Notes: a model not told the origin generated them from the letters alone. DNA of 64,000 bases from Plantibacter sp. PA-3-X8 (GCF_003856975.1 NZ_CP033107.1:1674001-1738000); one strand, 5' to 3'; shown: positions 16,682 through 25,802, counted from the first letter of the stretch. Translations and numbers: made by a program.

Positions 16682-18445
16682 ATGACGAAATTCTGGCGGT
16701 CCCGATCGGCTGGCGTGCTCTCGGCGGTGGTGATGGCGCTGCTCGCCACATCGGTCGGCATCGCGCCCGCGGCGTCAGCCGACAGCGACACCCCGTCGGG
16801 CGAACCGGTCGCCGTCGAGGACGGCATGGGAGCCGAGCTTCGAGCGGAGGAACAGCAGCGCAGAGTGGCGCCCGCGCCCCTCGGTGAGGCGAGCGTCCCG
16901 GCCCGCGCCGACGGCCAGCTCTTCGGTATCGACATCGCCACGTCGCAGACCAACATCGACCTCCAGGCGTTCAAGGCGGCGGGTGGGCAGTTCACGATCA
17001 TCAAGATGGGCGGCGGGAACGCCTCGGACAGCCCCTACGTCGCGCCCGCCTACCGTGCGCAACTCGCCCGTGCGCGAGCCGCAGGACTCCTCGTGGGTCA
17101 CTACTGGATGAACGGCGACAAGAACGGTCTCACGCCGACAGCCGCGGCGGACTACTTCGTCGCACAGAGCGACATCCGCATCGGCGAGGTCGTCGCGCTC
17201 GACATCGAGGCCATCGACGGCGTCGCGGCGTACACGCCCGCGCAGGCCATGGAGTGGATCCAGCGTGTGCAGCAGAGCTACCCCGGCCTCAAGGTGCTCA
17301 TCTACCTCAACCAGAACGCGGTCAACAACGGCGATTGGAGTGCGGTCGCGAACGCCGGCCACCCGTTGTGGGTTGCGGTGTGGGGCTCGAACAACGGGGC
17401 GCCGAACGGTTCGCCGCAGCTGACCCGGAACTGGTCCGACTGGTCGATGTGGCAGTACTCGAGCCGCGGCGTGGTGGCCGGGTTCTCCGGTGCCGTGGAC
17501 GTGAACCTCGCGAAGGCCGACACGTTCACCCGGAGCGGATGGGCCCCGGTCGACCGGCTGGCCGGCTCCGATCGCTTCGGCACCGCCGTCGCCGTGTCGC
17601 AACGAGCGTTCCCCAGCGGGAACGCCGGCGTCGCCTACGTGGCCAACGCGCTCTCCGCGCCGGACGCCCTGTCGGCAGCGCCTGCAGCGGCCAAGGAGAA
17701 CGGCCCGGTGCTGCTCACCCTCGCCGACGCCGTACCCGAGGCGGTGATGACCGAGCTGCGTCGTCTCAAGCCGAAGACCATCAAGGTCGTCGGCGGTGAA
17801 CAAGCCGTCTCGGTAGCGGCGCTCGCGCAGCTCAGTACCGTCGCACCCGTCGTGCGGTACGCGGGCGACGACCGCTTCGCGACCTCGTTGGCGGTCGCGA
17901 GCGAGGTCTTCCCGGCAGCCGATAAGGCGTTCATCGCCACCGGACTCAGCTTCGCCGATGCGCTCACCGGGGCGGCGGCGATCTCCGACGCAGGACCCAT
18001 GCTGCTCGTCGACGGCACCGCACCGACCGCCGACGCCGCCACGCTCGGTCGTCTGGCCGCCATGGACGTGAAGAGCGTCTACATCGCGGGAGGCACGGTG
18101 TCGGTGTCGCAGGGCATCGCGGACGGCATCGGGAGCCAGGAGGGAGCCGGGAACGTCATCCGACTGGCGGGGTCCGACCGGTTCGAGACCGCGGTGGTCA
18201 TCAACTCGGAGTTCTTCAAGGACTCCTCGCCCGCGACGTTCTACCTGGCCACCGGGAGCGACTTCGCCGATGCACTCACGGGTGGCGCCCTCGCCGCCCT
18301 GAAACACGCGCCGCTCTACCTCTCCAGGCAGTACTGCATCCCTCCGACGACGAACGCGGTCCTCCGGGCCAACGCGTCGAACGTCACGTTGCTCGGCGGC
18401 GTGAGCGTCCTCAACGAGAACGTCGGTCGTCTGCTCTCCTGCTGA
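16682..18445 (+). CDS. Secreted GH25 lysozyme with three cell-wall-binding repeats (CWB2)
   Basis: The 587-residue protein has a Sec signal peptide (cleavage likely after ASA, residue 33). A glycoside hydrolase 25 domain follows (about 75-285; catalytic acids in FGIDIATSQ and VALDIEAIDG, and the WQYSSRG ending typical of GH25). Three cell-wall-binding repeat-2 units come next, each opening with R-x-AG-x-DRF (DRLAGSDRFGTA, VRYAGDDRFATS, IRLAGSDRFETA). It should cleave the MurNAc-GlcNAc bond of peptidoglycan while held in the wall, for remodelling or against competitors. An alternative in-frame ATG lies at 16667; I prefer 16682, behind GGTGAGG. Confidence 0.9.
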   Translation: MTKFWRSRSAGVLSAVVMALLATSVGIAPAASADSDTPSGEPVAVEDGMGAELRAEEQQRRVAPAPLGEASVPARADGQLFGIDIATSQTNIDLQAFKAAGGQFTIIKMGGGNASDSPYVAPAYRAQLARARAAGLLVGHYWMNGDKNGLTPTAAADYFVAQSDIRIGEVVALDIEAIDGVAAYTPAQAMEWIQRVQQSYPGLKVLIYLNQNAVNNGDWSAVANAGHPLWVAVWGSNNGAPNGSPQLTRNWSDWSMWQYSSRGVVAGFSGAVDVNLAKADTFTRSGWAPVDRLAGSDRFGTAVAVSQRAFPSGNAGVAYVANALSAPDALSAAPAAAKENGPVLLTLADAVPEAVMTELRRLKPKTIKVVGGEQAVSVAALAQLSTVAPVVRYAGDDRFATSLAVASEVFPAADKAFIATGLSFADALTGAAAISDAGPMLLVDGTAPTADAATLGRLAAMDVKSVYIAGGTVSVSQGIADGIGSQEGAGNVIRLAGSDRFETAVVINSEFFKDSSPATFYLATGSDFADALTGGALAALKHAPLYLSRQYCIPPTTNAVLRANASNVTLLGGVSVLNENVGRLLSC

Positions 18446-18514
18446 CGCAGCGCGGGGTGCCGCCCGGTGCAGCGGCAGCGGTCACGCGGGCCGCCGCCGG
18501 CATGTCGCGTCGAT

Positions 18515-19654
18515 TCAGTCGTGGAGCGAGCGCAGGGCGGTCACGACGTCGTCGTGCCAGCGGCGGGCCGCAGGGAGCACGCCGCCGAAGATGGGGGTGT
18601 CGTGCGTCGCGCCCAGGTACATCGTCCCGCTCGCGTCGACGCCGTCGGCCCGGAGCGCGGCGAGGTAGGCCGCGCCGTCGCCGCGGAGCGGGTCGTACTC
18701 GGCCGTGAGGATCACGGCGCGGGGGAGGTCTGCGTGCGACCGCGCGAGGAGGGGCGACGCGTGCGGCTCCTTCGCCTGACGTCGATCCAGGAGGTAGGTC
18801 TTCGCGACGGAACGGAGCTCCTTGATCGCGAAGATCCTCGGGATGCCCATCTCCCGCACGGGGCGGAGGTCGATGTGGCCGCCGGTCAGGTCCGTGACCG
18901 GCACCTCGAGCAGCTGGAGTCGGATGGGCAGCCGGCCGCGTTCACGATTCACGAGCGTGAGCGCCGCCGCGATGCTGCCGCCGGCGGACACCCCGGCGAC
19001 GGCGATCCGCCCCGAGTCGATCCCGAGCGTCGCGGCCTCGGCGAACAGCCACTCGAGCGCCGCGTGGGCCTGCTCCAGCTGCGTCGGGTACCGGTGCTCG
19101 GGAGCGAGCGCGTAATCGACGGCGGCGATGACCACGCCGGCGTCGGCCGCCCGACGACGGAACCCCGCGTCGGTCGTCGGGTAGTCGATCCCGCCGATGC
19201 GGAACGCCCCACCGAAGAAGGACAGGACCGCGGGCACCGCCTGGTCGCCGTCGGCCGTCGGCGGGTGGTAGAGCCGGATCCGGACGTCGGGGAAGCCGGC
19301 GACCGGGATCGTGTGCTCCTCGATGCGCAGCTCCGGGCCCGGGACGCCGACGGTCGCGAGCTCCTTCTTGTCCCAGTTCCGCGCGGCCTTGCGGTGCTGT
19401 GCGCGCGTCTTCTTGCGGCGGGGTGCGGCGGTGGTGGCCTTCGCCGTCGGGCTCGAGGGCTTCGCCTTCGGCCCGGCGGCCTTCGGGGAGGTCGCCGTCG
19501 GGTCCGCCGCGGGAGCGGGCTTCGGGCGCGCGACGGTGGTCGTCTTCGGTCGCAGGAAGAAGGCCTTCGCCTGCTCGAGTGCGGTCGAGATGAGGTAGGC
19601 GCGGTGCGTCCGCGCTCGTTCGACGAAGATCGGGTCGAGGGGCAAACGACTCAC
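18515..19654 (-). CDS. Alpha/beta hydrolase, hormone-sensitive-lipase family, with Lys/Pro-rich N-terminal linker
   Basis: An esterase-like protein of about 379 residues. The catalytic serine is in GVSAGGS, the aspartate in LTAEYDPLRGDG and the histidine in YLGATHDTPIF. The oxyanion motif, usually HGGG, reads FFGGAF here, so the leading histidine is lost. Before the fold lies an unusual low-complexity linker of about 65 residues rich in Ala, Pro, Thr and Lys (PKPAPAADP... RRKKTRAQHRK). Start choice is weak: the GTG at 19654 is taken because the upstream extension has no homology and would reduce the phosphonate promoter region. Substrate unknown. Confidence 0.75.
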   Translation of the reverse strand: MSRLPLDPIFVERARTHRAYLISTALEQAKAFFLRPKTTTVARPKPAPAADPTATSPKAAGPKAKPSSPTAKATTAAPRRKKTRAQHRKAARNWDKKELATVGVPGPELRIEEHTIPVAGFPDVRIRLYHPPTADGDQAVPAVLSFFGGAFRIGGIDYPTTDAGFRRRAADAGVVIAAVDYALAPEHRYPTQLEQAHAALEWLFAEAATLGIDSGRIAVAGVSAGGSIAAALTLVNRERGRLPIRLQLLEVPVTDLTGGHIDLRPVREMGIPRIFAIKELRSVAKTYLLDRRQAKEPHASPLLARSHADLPRAVILTAEYDPLRGDGAAYLAALRADGVDASGTMYLGATHDTPIFGGVLPAARRWHDDVVTALRSLHD

Positions 19655-19745
19655 CTGCTCTGCTGCTCGGATGGGCGGATTCCAGCAGTCTAGGCGGCTC
19701 GGCGGACGACGGCCGTGGCTTGCCTGATCGATCCTTCCGCGGGGC

Positions 19746-19798
19746 TTCACCTCCTGTTCACCGGGAAGCCCGGCCCTGTTCGGGCGCCGCTCGTAGCG
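19746..19798 (+). promoter_or_regulatory. Candidate PHO box and promoter of the phosphonate operon
   Basis: Two TTCACC direct repeats lie exactly 11 bp apart (CTTCACC starting 19745, GTTCACC starting 19756), and a weaker TTCGGG sits 22 bp on (19779), in phase. Eleven-base direct repeats of GTTCACC are the known PhoP-binding PHO box in Streptomyces and relatives. A possible -10 (TAGCGT, 19793-19798) follows, about 115 bp before the phnD start codon. The repeats are seen; PhoP control under phosphate starvation is inferred. The rest of this 260-bp gap shows no gene. Confidence 0.65.
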
Positions 19799-19915
19799 TG
19801 ATCACACGTACGGCACACAGCAGTGCCCGCGTCGGTCACTCGCGGTTCCGATCCACCGGAGCAACGCGCGGAGCGGGCGGGTGCATCGGTCCTTCTGAAA
19901 GGTACGTCCCAGCAC

Positions 19916-20836
19916 ATGAAGCTCTCCCTCACCCGCGTCGCTGCGCTCGGCGCCGCCGCCCTCCTCTCGATCGGCCTGGCCGCCTGCTCGAGCGCCACCG
20001 CCAGCGACACCGGTTCCGCCGCGGCCGGGACCTTCGCGGTCGACGACCAGACCCTCGTCTTCGGCGTCGTCCCCGACTCGGTCGACACGCAGACCAACTA
20101 CCAGCCGCTCATGGACTACATCGCCCAGGAGACCGGCAAGAAGGTCGAGTACCACGAGTCGACCGACTACGCGGCCCTCATCGAGGCGGCCGTGGCCGGG
20201 AAGATCGACGTCGCCTCCTTCTCCGGCTTCACCTACGTGACCGCGCTCAACAACGGGGCCAAGATCACGCCGATCTCGTCGATCATCACCGTCAAGGGGC
20301 AGGAGCCGGGGTACTACTCCGAGGCGATCGTCCCGAAGGACTCGTCGATCACGAAGATCGAGGAGTTCAAGGGCAAGAAGGTCTGCTTCGTCGACCCGTC
20401 CTCGACGTCCGGGTACCTCTTCCCGAGCTACAACCTGCTCGAGGCCGGCATCGACCCCGAGAAGGACATCACCCCGGTCTTCGCCGGCAAGCACGACGTC
20501 TCGGTGACGAAGACCGCCGAGGGCGTCGAGTGCGAGGCGGGCTTCGCCGAGGACTCCGAGGTCGAGAAGAACGACGGCGTGAAGGTCATCGACCGCACGA
20601 TGGTCCCCGGTGCGCCGATCGTCGAGTCCGACTCGCTGCCCGCCGACGTGAAGGAGAAGCTCGAGAAGGCCCTGTCCGAGGTCACGATCGACCAGATCAT
20701 CGACTCCGGCGTGAAGAGCGCCGACAGCGACGCCTTCCGCGCGACCTTCTACGGCACCTCGCCGGTCGACGACGCGTACTACGACACCATCCGCGACATC
20801 TGCAAGAAGACCAACGCCAAGCAGTGCCAGGCCTGA
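19916..20836 (+). CDS. phnD: Phosphonate/phosphite ABC transporter substrate-binding lipoprotein
   Basis: A 306-residue lipoprotein with an N-terminal lipobox (LSIGLAAC, Cys about residue 23). The PhnD fold follows: LVFGVVPDSVDTQTNYQPLMDYI, the YHESTDYAALIEAAVAGKIDVASFSGF pocket strand, and VCFVDPSSTSGYLFPSYNLLEAGI, whose Ser/Thr cluster binds the phosphonate group in this family. It captures phosphonate outside the membrane for PhnCE. The start at 19916 opens the signal peptide (MKLSLTRVAALGAAAL). It is separated from phnC by a 138-bp gap with a strong repeat hairpin, which may let it be made in excess over the membrane parts. Confidence 0.94.
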   Translation: MKLSLTRVAALGAAALLSIGLAACSSATASDTGSAAAGTFAVDDQTLVFGVVPDSVDTQTNYQPLMDYIAQETGKKVEYHESTDYAALIEAAVAGKIDVASFSGFTYVTALNNGAKITPISSIITVKGQEPGYYSEAIVPKDSSITKIEEFKGKKVCFVDPSSTSGYLFPSYNLLEAGIDPEKDITPVFAGKHDVSVTKTAEGVECEAGFAEDSEVEKNDGVKVIDRTMVPGAPIVESDSLPADVKEKLEKALSEVTIDQIIDSGVKSADSDAFRATFYGTSPVDDAYYDTIRDICKKTNAKQCQA

Positions 20837-20853
20837 GCTGAGCGCCAGTCCCG

Positions 20854-20888
20854 CCCTTCGACAAGCGGTTCCTGAGCTTGTCGAAGGG
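20854..20888. repeat. Head-to-head repeat hairpin between phnD and phnC
   Basis: Two heads face each other: a perfect 13-bp stem (20854-20866 with 20876-20888) around a nine-base loop. It belongs to the same extragenic repeat family, followed by more degenerate copies to about 20935. In an operon, such a hairpin behind a binding-protein gene typically protects the upstream mRNA; that role here is inferred. Confidence 0.85.
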
Positions 20889-20974
20889 CAGTGACCGGGG
20901 CTCCGGTACCTGGTCACCGAGCCTGTCGAGGCGCGACATCCGCATCACCACCAACCTCACGAGAGGCAGCAGTC

Positions 20975-21970
20975 ATGAGCGTCACCGAGCAGCAGGCGCG
21001 TCGCAACGCACCCGACGGAGCGGAACCGCTCGTGCGTCTCCGCGGGGTCACGAAGCGCTTCGACCGGACGGTCGCCCTGCAGCGCGTCGACCTCGACATC
21101 CGTCGTGGTGAGATCGTCGTCCTGCTCGGTCTGTCGGGCTCCGGCAAGTCGACGCTCCTCCGTCACCTGGACGGTCTCGAGCGGCCCACCGCCGGGTCCG
21201 TCTCGGTCCTCGGCGATGAGGTGCCGGCCCTCGGGCAGCGCGCCCTGCGCCGACTCCGCGCCCGCGTCGGGTTCGTCTTCCAACAGTTCGAGTTGGTCCC
21301 GTCCCTCACCGTCCTCGAGAACGTCCTGACCGGTTCGCTGGCGGGCGTCCGCGGACCGCGTCTCGGCATCCTCGGCTACGGCCGCACCCTGAAGTTGAAG
21401 GCGCTCGGCCACCTCGACCGCGTCGGGCTCCTCGAGCGCGCCTACCAGCGCGCCGACACCCTCTCCGGCGGTCAGCAGCAGCGCGTCGCCATCGCCAGAG
21501 CGCTCATGCAGGACCCCGAGATCCTCCTCGCCGACGAGCCCGTCGCCTCCCTCGACCCGGAATCGAGCGAGCAGGTGATGGCCCTCATCCGCGAGATCGC
21601 GATCGACCGCGGACTCACCGTCGTGTGCAGCCTGCACCAGGTCGACCTCGCGCTCTCCTGGGGCGACCGCATCGTCGGTCTCCGCCACGGCGAGGTGGTC
21701 CTCGACACCACGACCGACGGCCTGTCGAAGACCGAGGTGATGGAGATCTACGGCCGGGTCGCGACGAGCACCCGTGAGCTGCAGGCGATCGCTGTGGAGT
21801 TGGAGACCGACGAGCTGCTCGGCGACCCCGACGACGACCTCCGCGGCCTGCTCGGTGTCGAGGAGCGCGTGGGCGAGGACGAACTGCCCGACGACCCGGA
21901 GTGGGAGTTCGACGCCGATGTCGACGGCCGCGAGCCCGACGAGCTCCGTCGACCGGGCAGGACCCGCTGA
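20975..21970 (+). CDS. phnC: Phosphonate ABC transporter ATP-binding protein
   Basis: A 331-residue ABC ATPase: Walker A GLSGSGKST, signature LSGGQQQRVAIARAL, Walker B ILLADEPVASLDPE, followed by the switch histidine in VCSLHQVDLALSW. It powers phosphonate import through the fused PhnE. A C-terminal extension of about 60 acidic residues (ELETDELLGDPDDDLRGLLGVEERVGEDELPDD...) is not part of the usual PhnC core. The ATG at 20975 has a GAGAGG site 8 nt upstream. Its stop codon overlaps the next start by one base (TGATG). Confidence 0.94.
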   Translation: MSVTEQQARRNAPDGAEPLVRLRGVTKRFDRTVALQRVDLDIRRGEIVVLLGLSGSGKSTLLRHLDGLERPTAGSVSVLGDEVPALGQRALRRLRARVGFVFQQFELVPSLTVLENVLTGSLAGVRGPRLGILGYGRTLKLKALGHLDRVGLLERAYQRADTLSGGQQQRVAIARALMQDPEILLADEPVASLDPESSEQVMALIREIAIDRGLTVVCSLHQVDLALSWGDRIVGLRHGEVVLDTTTDGLSKTEVMEIYGRVATSTRELQAIAVELETDELLGDPDDDLRGLLGVEERVGEDELPDDPEWEFDADVDGREPDELRRPGRTR

Positions 21971-23727
21971 TGGTCGTCACCGCACCCGCGAAGACGGCAC
22001 CGTCCGCCGGCCGCCCGCCAGGACTCTCCGGACCCGTTCCGGTCGGTCGGCTCCGACCGCAGACGATCGCCGCCGTGCTCACGCTGATCGCGCTGCTCGC
22101 GTTCTCGGTCTACTCGCTCCTCGAGGTCGGGATCTCGATCCCGAACATGGTGGCGAGCTGGGGCAACGCGGTCAACTTCTTCAACCGGGTGGGCACGATC
22201 ACGTTCCCGCCGCCCGGGGAACTGCTGTCACTCACCGCCCTGACCCTGGGGATCGTCATCTCAGGCACCGTCCTCGCTGCGGTGCTCTCGATCCCGGTCG
22301 CGTACCTCGCGGCCGCCAACACGACCCCGGGACCGGCCTGGCGCGCGGTCGGTCGGTTCGTCGGCGTGCTCAGCCGTGCCGTGCCGGACGTCGTCATCGC
22401 GATGATCCTCGTGCTCATGTTCTCGCTCGGCTCGCTGCCCGGCATCATCGCGATCGGGCTGCACTCCGTCGGCATGATCTCGAAGCTCTTCGCGGACGCG
22501 ATCGAGCAGGTCGACGAGGGGCCACGACTCGCGATCCGGGCGGCCGGCGGCTCGAAGCTGCAGGAGTTCACCTCGGGTGTCCTGCCGCAGGTCCTCCCGT
22601 CCTGGGTGGCCACGGTCCTCCACCGCGGCGACATCAACCTGCGCGGTTCGGTCCTCCTCGGCTACGTCGGCGTCCTCGGCCTCGGCCGTGAACTGTCGCT
22701 CGCGTTCAAATCCCTCGACTACTCGCTCGGCATCGGACTCGCGATCGTCATCTTCGCGCTGTGCGTCGTCATGGAGATCGTGTCGAGCACCGTGCGGACC
22801 GTGATGCTCGGGGTGCAGCCGACCGGACGTGGACTCGGTGACCGCGTCGTGCGTCGGGTGGCCGCGGGCCGGGAGGCACGTCGTGCGGCGGGTGGGAGCA
22901 GCCGCACGGTCGCCTCTCCGAGCGCCGAGTCCCGGATCGCCGCTGCAGCGAAGCGTCCGTGGACGCCGGCCCGCGTCCGCGACACCGTCGGTGCCTGGCT
23001 CGCCGTGGCGGTCGTGGTCTGGGGCGTCGTCGTGTCCGACATCCAGTGGGGCGACCTCGTGACGTTCTGGGCCAAGGCCCCCGACGTCCTCGTCCGACTC
23101 TGGCCTCCGTCGTTCGGCATGCGCACGACGGAGCAGATGGTCGAGGCGATGTTCGAGACCGTCGCGATCGCCTTCGCGGCGACCCTCATCGCCCTCGTCT
23201 GCTCGATCGTCATCGGGTCCCTCGCCGCACGGAACGTCGCCCCGAACCGCGGTGTCCGCACCGGCGCCCGGTTCGCGCTCGTCGGCATCCGCGGCATCCC
23301 GGAGCTCATCCTCGCGATCCTCCTCATCGTGGTCACCGGGCTCGGGGCCCAGGCGGGGACGCTCGCGCTCGGCATCTGCGGGATCGGCCTCCTCGGCAAG
23401 CTCATCGCGGACTCCTTCGAGGAGGTCGCGCCCGGACCGGAACGCGCGCTGACCGCCGTCGGCGCGACGCGCCCACAGGTCTACGCCGCGGCGACGCTCC
23501 CGCAGGGCGCCCGTGCACTGGTCGGGCACACCTTCTACACGCTCGACACGAACATCCGCGCCGCGACCATGCTCGGCATCGTCGGCGGAGGCGGCATCGG
23601 CTACTACCTGATCCAGGCGGACCAGGGCGGGAACTACGACCAGGTCACGGCCATCGTGCTGATGATCCTCGCGGTGGTCCTCGTCGTCGAGGGCATCGCC
23701 ATGTGGATGCGGAGGGTGTTCTCGTGA
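21970..23727 (+). CDS. phnE: Phosphonate ABC transporter permease, two PhnE units fused
   Basis: A 585-residue protein made of two PhnE permeases in tandem, so one chain forms the whole membrane channel. Each half has about six helices and an EAA-type loop that contacts PhnC: ISKLFADAIEQVDEGPRLAIRAAGGSK in the first, GKLIADSFEEVAPGPERALTAVGATR in the second. A basic, Arg/Ser-rich linker (about residues 290-335) joins them. In many bacteria the two are separate genes; the fused form occurs in other actinobacteria. The start overlaps the phnC stop and the stop overlaps the next gene by 4 bp (GTGA). Confidence 0.93.
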   Translation: MVVTAPAKTAPSAGRPPGLSGPVPVGRLRPQTIAAVLTLIALLAFSVYSLLEVGISIPNMVASWGNAVNFFNRVGTITFPPPGELLSLTALTLGIVISGTVLAAVLSIPVAYLAAANTTPGPAWRAVGRFVGVLSRAVPDVVIAMILVLMFSLGSLPGIIAIGLHSVGMISKLFADAIEQVDEGPRLAIRAAGGSKLQEFTSGVLPQVLPSWVATVLHRGDINLRGSVLLGYVGVLGLGRELSLAFKSLDYSLGIGLAIVIFALCVVMEIVSSTVRTVMLGVQPTGRGLGDRVVRRVAAGREARRAAGGSSRTVASPSAESRIAAAAKRPWTPARVRDTVGAWLAVAVVVWGVVVSDIQWGDLVTFWAKAPDVLVRLWPPSFGMRTTEQMVEAMFETVAIAFAATLIALVCSIVIGSLAARNVAPNRGVRTGARFALVGIRGIPELILAILLIVVTGLGAQAGTLALGICGIGLLGKLIADSFEEVAPGPERALTAVGATRPQVYAAATLPQGARALVGHTFYTLDTNIRAATMLGIVGGGGIGYYLIQADQGGNYDQVTAIVLMILAVVLVVEGIAMWMRRVFS

Positions 23728-24986
23728 ACGGACGACGGATGAGCGGCGGGGTGTCGGCGCCGCGGGTCGGCCTCGGCGTCGGCTCGCTCGGTGCCTCGGC
23801 CGATCGCGCGGACGTCGTGATCGTCGGAGCCGGCATCGTCGGGCTGTCCGCGGCGCTCGCCGCTGTGGACGCCGGTGCCGAGGTCGTGGTCGTCGAACGT
23901 TCGGCCGAAGCCCAGGGTGCGTCGGTCCGCAACTTCGGTCATCTGGCCGCGACGCCGCAGGCCGGGCTCGCCGCCCGCCTCGCCGCGCGTTCGGCGCAGA
24001 TCTGGCAGCGACTCGAGCAGGACGCTGGGCTGTGGGTCCGGCGCTCGGGCACGCACGTGGTCGCCCGGCACCTCGACGAGCTGCGCGTCCTCGAGGACTT
24101 CGCTGCGTCCCGTGCCCAGGCGGGAGCTGCGGCCGACGTCCGCCTGTACGACGCGGCCGAGTTCCTGCAGCAGGTGCCGATCAGTGCCGACGACGTGGTG
24201 GGCGGCGCCTGGCTGCCACGCGACCTCCAGGTGAACCCGCGTCAGGCACTGGGCGCCGTCACGGCGTACCTGGAACGCCGCGGTGTCGAGTTCCGACGCC
24301 GGACGACCGTGACCGGACTGCGCTCCGGCTTCGTCGACACCAGCCGCGGGGTCATCGCCGCAGGCCTCACCGTGGTCGCGGTGAACCACGACATCGACAC
24401 GCTCCTCCCCGAGCTGGCCGAGCGGGCGGTCGTCCGTCGATGCGCGCTCGACATGGTGCGGGTGCGCGCCGAACTCCCGATGCCGATGCCGGCGCCGCTC
24501 CTGACCGGGTGGTCGCTCCTGCGCTACGCGGGATTCGCCGACTCGCCCGCCATCCCGGCACTCCGGGAGCGGTTGCAGCAGGACCACCCCGGGCTCGCCT
24601 CGCTCGACGTCAACCTCATGGCGACCCAGTTGCCGGACGGCTCGATCATCCTCGGCGACACCCACAGTCGCGGCGAAGCGGTCTCCCCGTTCCAGTCCGA
24701 GCACGCCTTCGACGAACTCCTGCGGGCTGGAAGCACGCTGTTCGGGACCAGGCTCGACGTCCTCGAACGCTGGCAGGGCGTCTACGCCACCGCCCCGGAG
24801 GAGTTGCTCATCGACGAACCGACCCCGGGCGTCCGCGTGGTCGCCGCGACCACGGGCATCGGGATGACCACCGGACCCGCGCTCGGCGAGCTGGCCGTGG
24901 CCGAGCACCTCGGCCCGACCTTCTCGCCGGCGCAGCCGACCAGCATCCGTGCCGCATCAGCCCACCTTCAGAAAGGCCTCTCGTGA
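23724..24986 (+). CDS. Phosphonate-cluster FAD-dependent amine oxidoreductase (TIGR03364 type)
   Basis: A 420-residue DAO-family flavoprotein with the FAD motif DVVIVGAGIVGLSAALAAVDAGAEVVVVERS and the conserved GASVRNFGHL near the start. Members of TIGR03364 sit beside phnCDE and the phosphonatase-like HAD in Arthrobacter- and Nocardia-type clusters. They are proposed to deaminate an aminophosphonate oxidatively (2-aminoethylphosphonate, its N-methyl or 1-hydroxy form) to a phosphonoaldehyde. The GTG at 23724 overlaps the phnE stop and has a GGAGGG site 8 nt upstream, better than the ATG at 23739. Substrate is inferred. Confidence 0.88.
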   Translation: MNGRRMSGGVSAPRVGLGVGSLGASADRADVVIVGAGIVGLSAALAAVDAGAEVVVVERSAEAQGASVRNFGHLAATPQAGLAARLAARSAQIWQRLEQDAGLWVRRSGTHVVARHLDELRVLEDFAASRAQAGAAADVRLYDAAEFLQQVPISADDVVGGAWLPRDLQVNPRQALGAVTAYLERRGVEFRRRTTVTGLRSGFVDTSRGVIAAGLTVVAVNHDIDTLLPELAERAVVRRCALDMVRVRAELPMPMPAPLLTGWSLLRYAGFADSPAIPALRERLQQDHPGLASLDVNLMATQLPDGSIILGDTHSRGEAVSPFQSEHAFDELLRAGSTLFGTRLDVLERWQGVYATAPEELLIDEPTPGVRVVAATTGIGMTTGPALGELAVAEHLGPTFSPAQPTSIRAASAHLQKGLS

Positions 24987-25783
24987 CCAGCATCGATCGA
25001 CCCCAGCAGGACAGCACCGCGGCGCCCCACCTCGACGACGACGTGGAGACCGACCTCGCCGACCTCGACGAGCTGGAGGGCGGGTTCGACGACGCGCACG
25101 AGGACGACCTCCTGCTCGAACTGGTGGTCCTCGACCTCGCCGGGACGACGGTCTCGGACGACGGCGTCGTCGAGGACGCCTTCCGCGTCGCCGCCGAGAC
25201 GATCGGCATCGACACCGAGGACGCGCTCGACGCGGCCATCGAGCTCGTCCGCGACACGATGGGCCAGTCGAAGCTCGACGTGTTCCTCATGCTGACCGAC
25301 GGCGACGAGGCTCGAGCCGCTTCCGGCAACGCCGCCTTCGAAGAGGCCTACGAGCGACTCGTCGGCGAGGGGCGCGTCGAGGCGATCGCCGGAGCCGAGG
25401 ACACGGTGCGGCGGCTCCGCGAGCTCGGCGTGGGCGTCGTGTTCACCACCGGGTTCGCCCCCGCCACGCGCGACGCGCTCCTCGCGAGCCTCAGGTGGTC
25501 CGAACTCGCCGACGACGCCCTGTCGCCCGCCGACGCCGGTCGAGGGCGTCCAGCGCCGGACCTGCCGCTGACGGCGCTCCTCCGGTTCGGTGCGAGCGCC
25601 GTCGACACCATGGTCGTCGTCGGCGACACGGCCAGCGACATGCTGTCCGGGGTGAACGCCGGCGCCGGGCTCGTCGTCGGGGTGCTCACCGGAGCACACG
25701 ACGAGGAGACGCTGCTCGAGGCGGGCGCCGACGAGATCATCACGAGCATCGCCGAGTTGCCCGCGCTGCTCGGTCTCGACTGA
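24983..25783 (+). CDS. Phosphonatase-like HAD hydrolase (TIGR03351 type)
   Basis: A 266-residue HAD enzyme close to PhnX. The nucleophile loop is DLAGTT (Asp51) rather than the usual DxDxT, the cap-domain Schiff-base lysine is present in MGQSK (Lys97), and the late basic residue is an arginine (GRGRPAP). All three are marks of phosphonoacetaldehyde hydrolase chemistry, so it should split the C-P bond of phosphonoacetaldehyde or a close relative, giving phosphate and an aldehyde. The first 45 residues are a very acidic extension (about 18 Asp/Glu) not needed for the fold. GTGA overlap with the oxidase; GAAAGG ribosome site. Confidence 0.9.
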   Translation: MTSIDRPQQDSTAAPHLDDDVETDLADLDELEGGFDDAHEDDLLLELVVLDLAGTTVSDDGVVEDAFRVAAETIGIDTEDALDAAIELVRDTMGQSKLDVFLMLTDGDEARAASGNAAFEEAYERLVGEGRVEAIAGAEDTVRRLRELGVGVVFTTGFAPATRDALLASLRWSELADDALSPADAGRGRPAPDLPLTALLRFGASAVDTMVVVGDTASDMLSGVNAGAGLVVGVLTGAHDEETLLEAGADEIITSIAELPALLGLD

Positions 25784-25802
25784 ACGATCGACCGGGGGAA
25801 CC

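Noticed and set aside
20837..20974. The phnD-phnC gap as a transcription terminator that splits the operon
   Set aside because: The hairpin has no T-tract and belongs to the dispersed repeat family; the genes are functionally one unit and no promoter is obvious before phnC, though partial termination stays possible.
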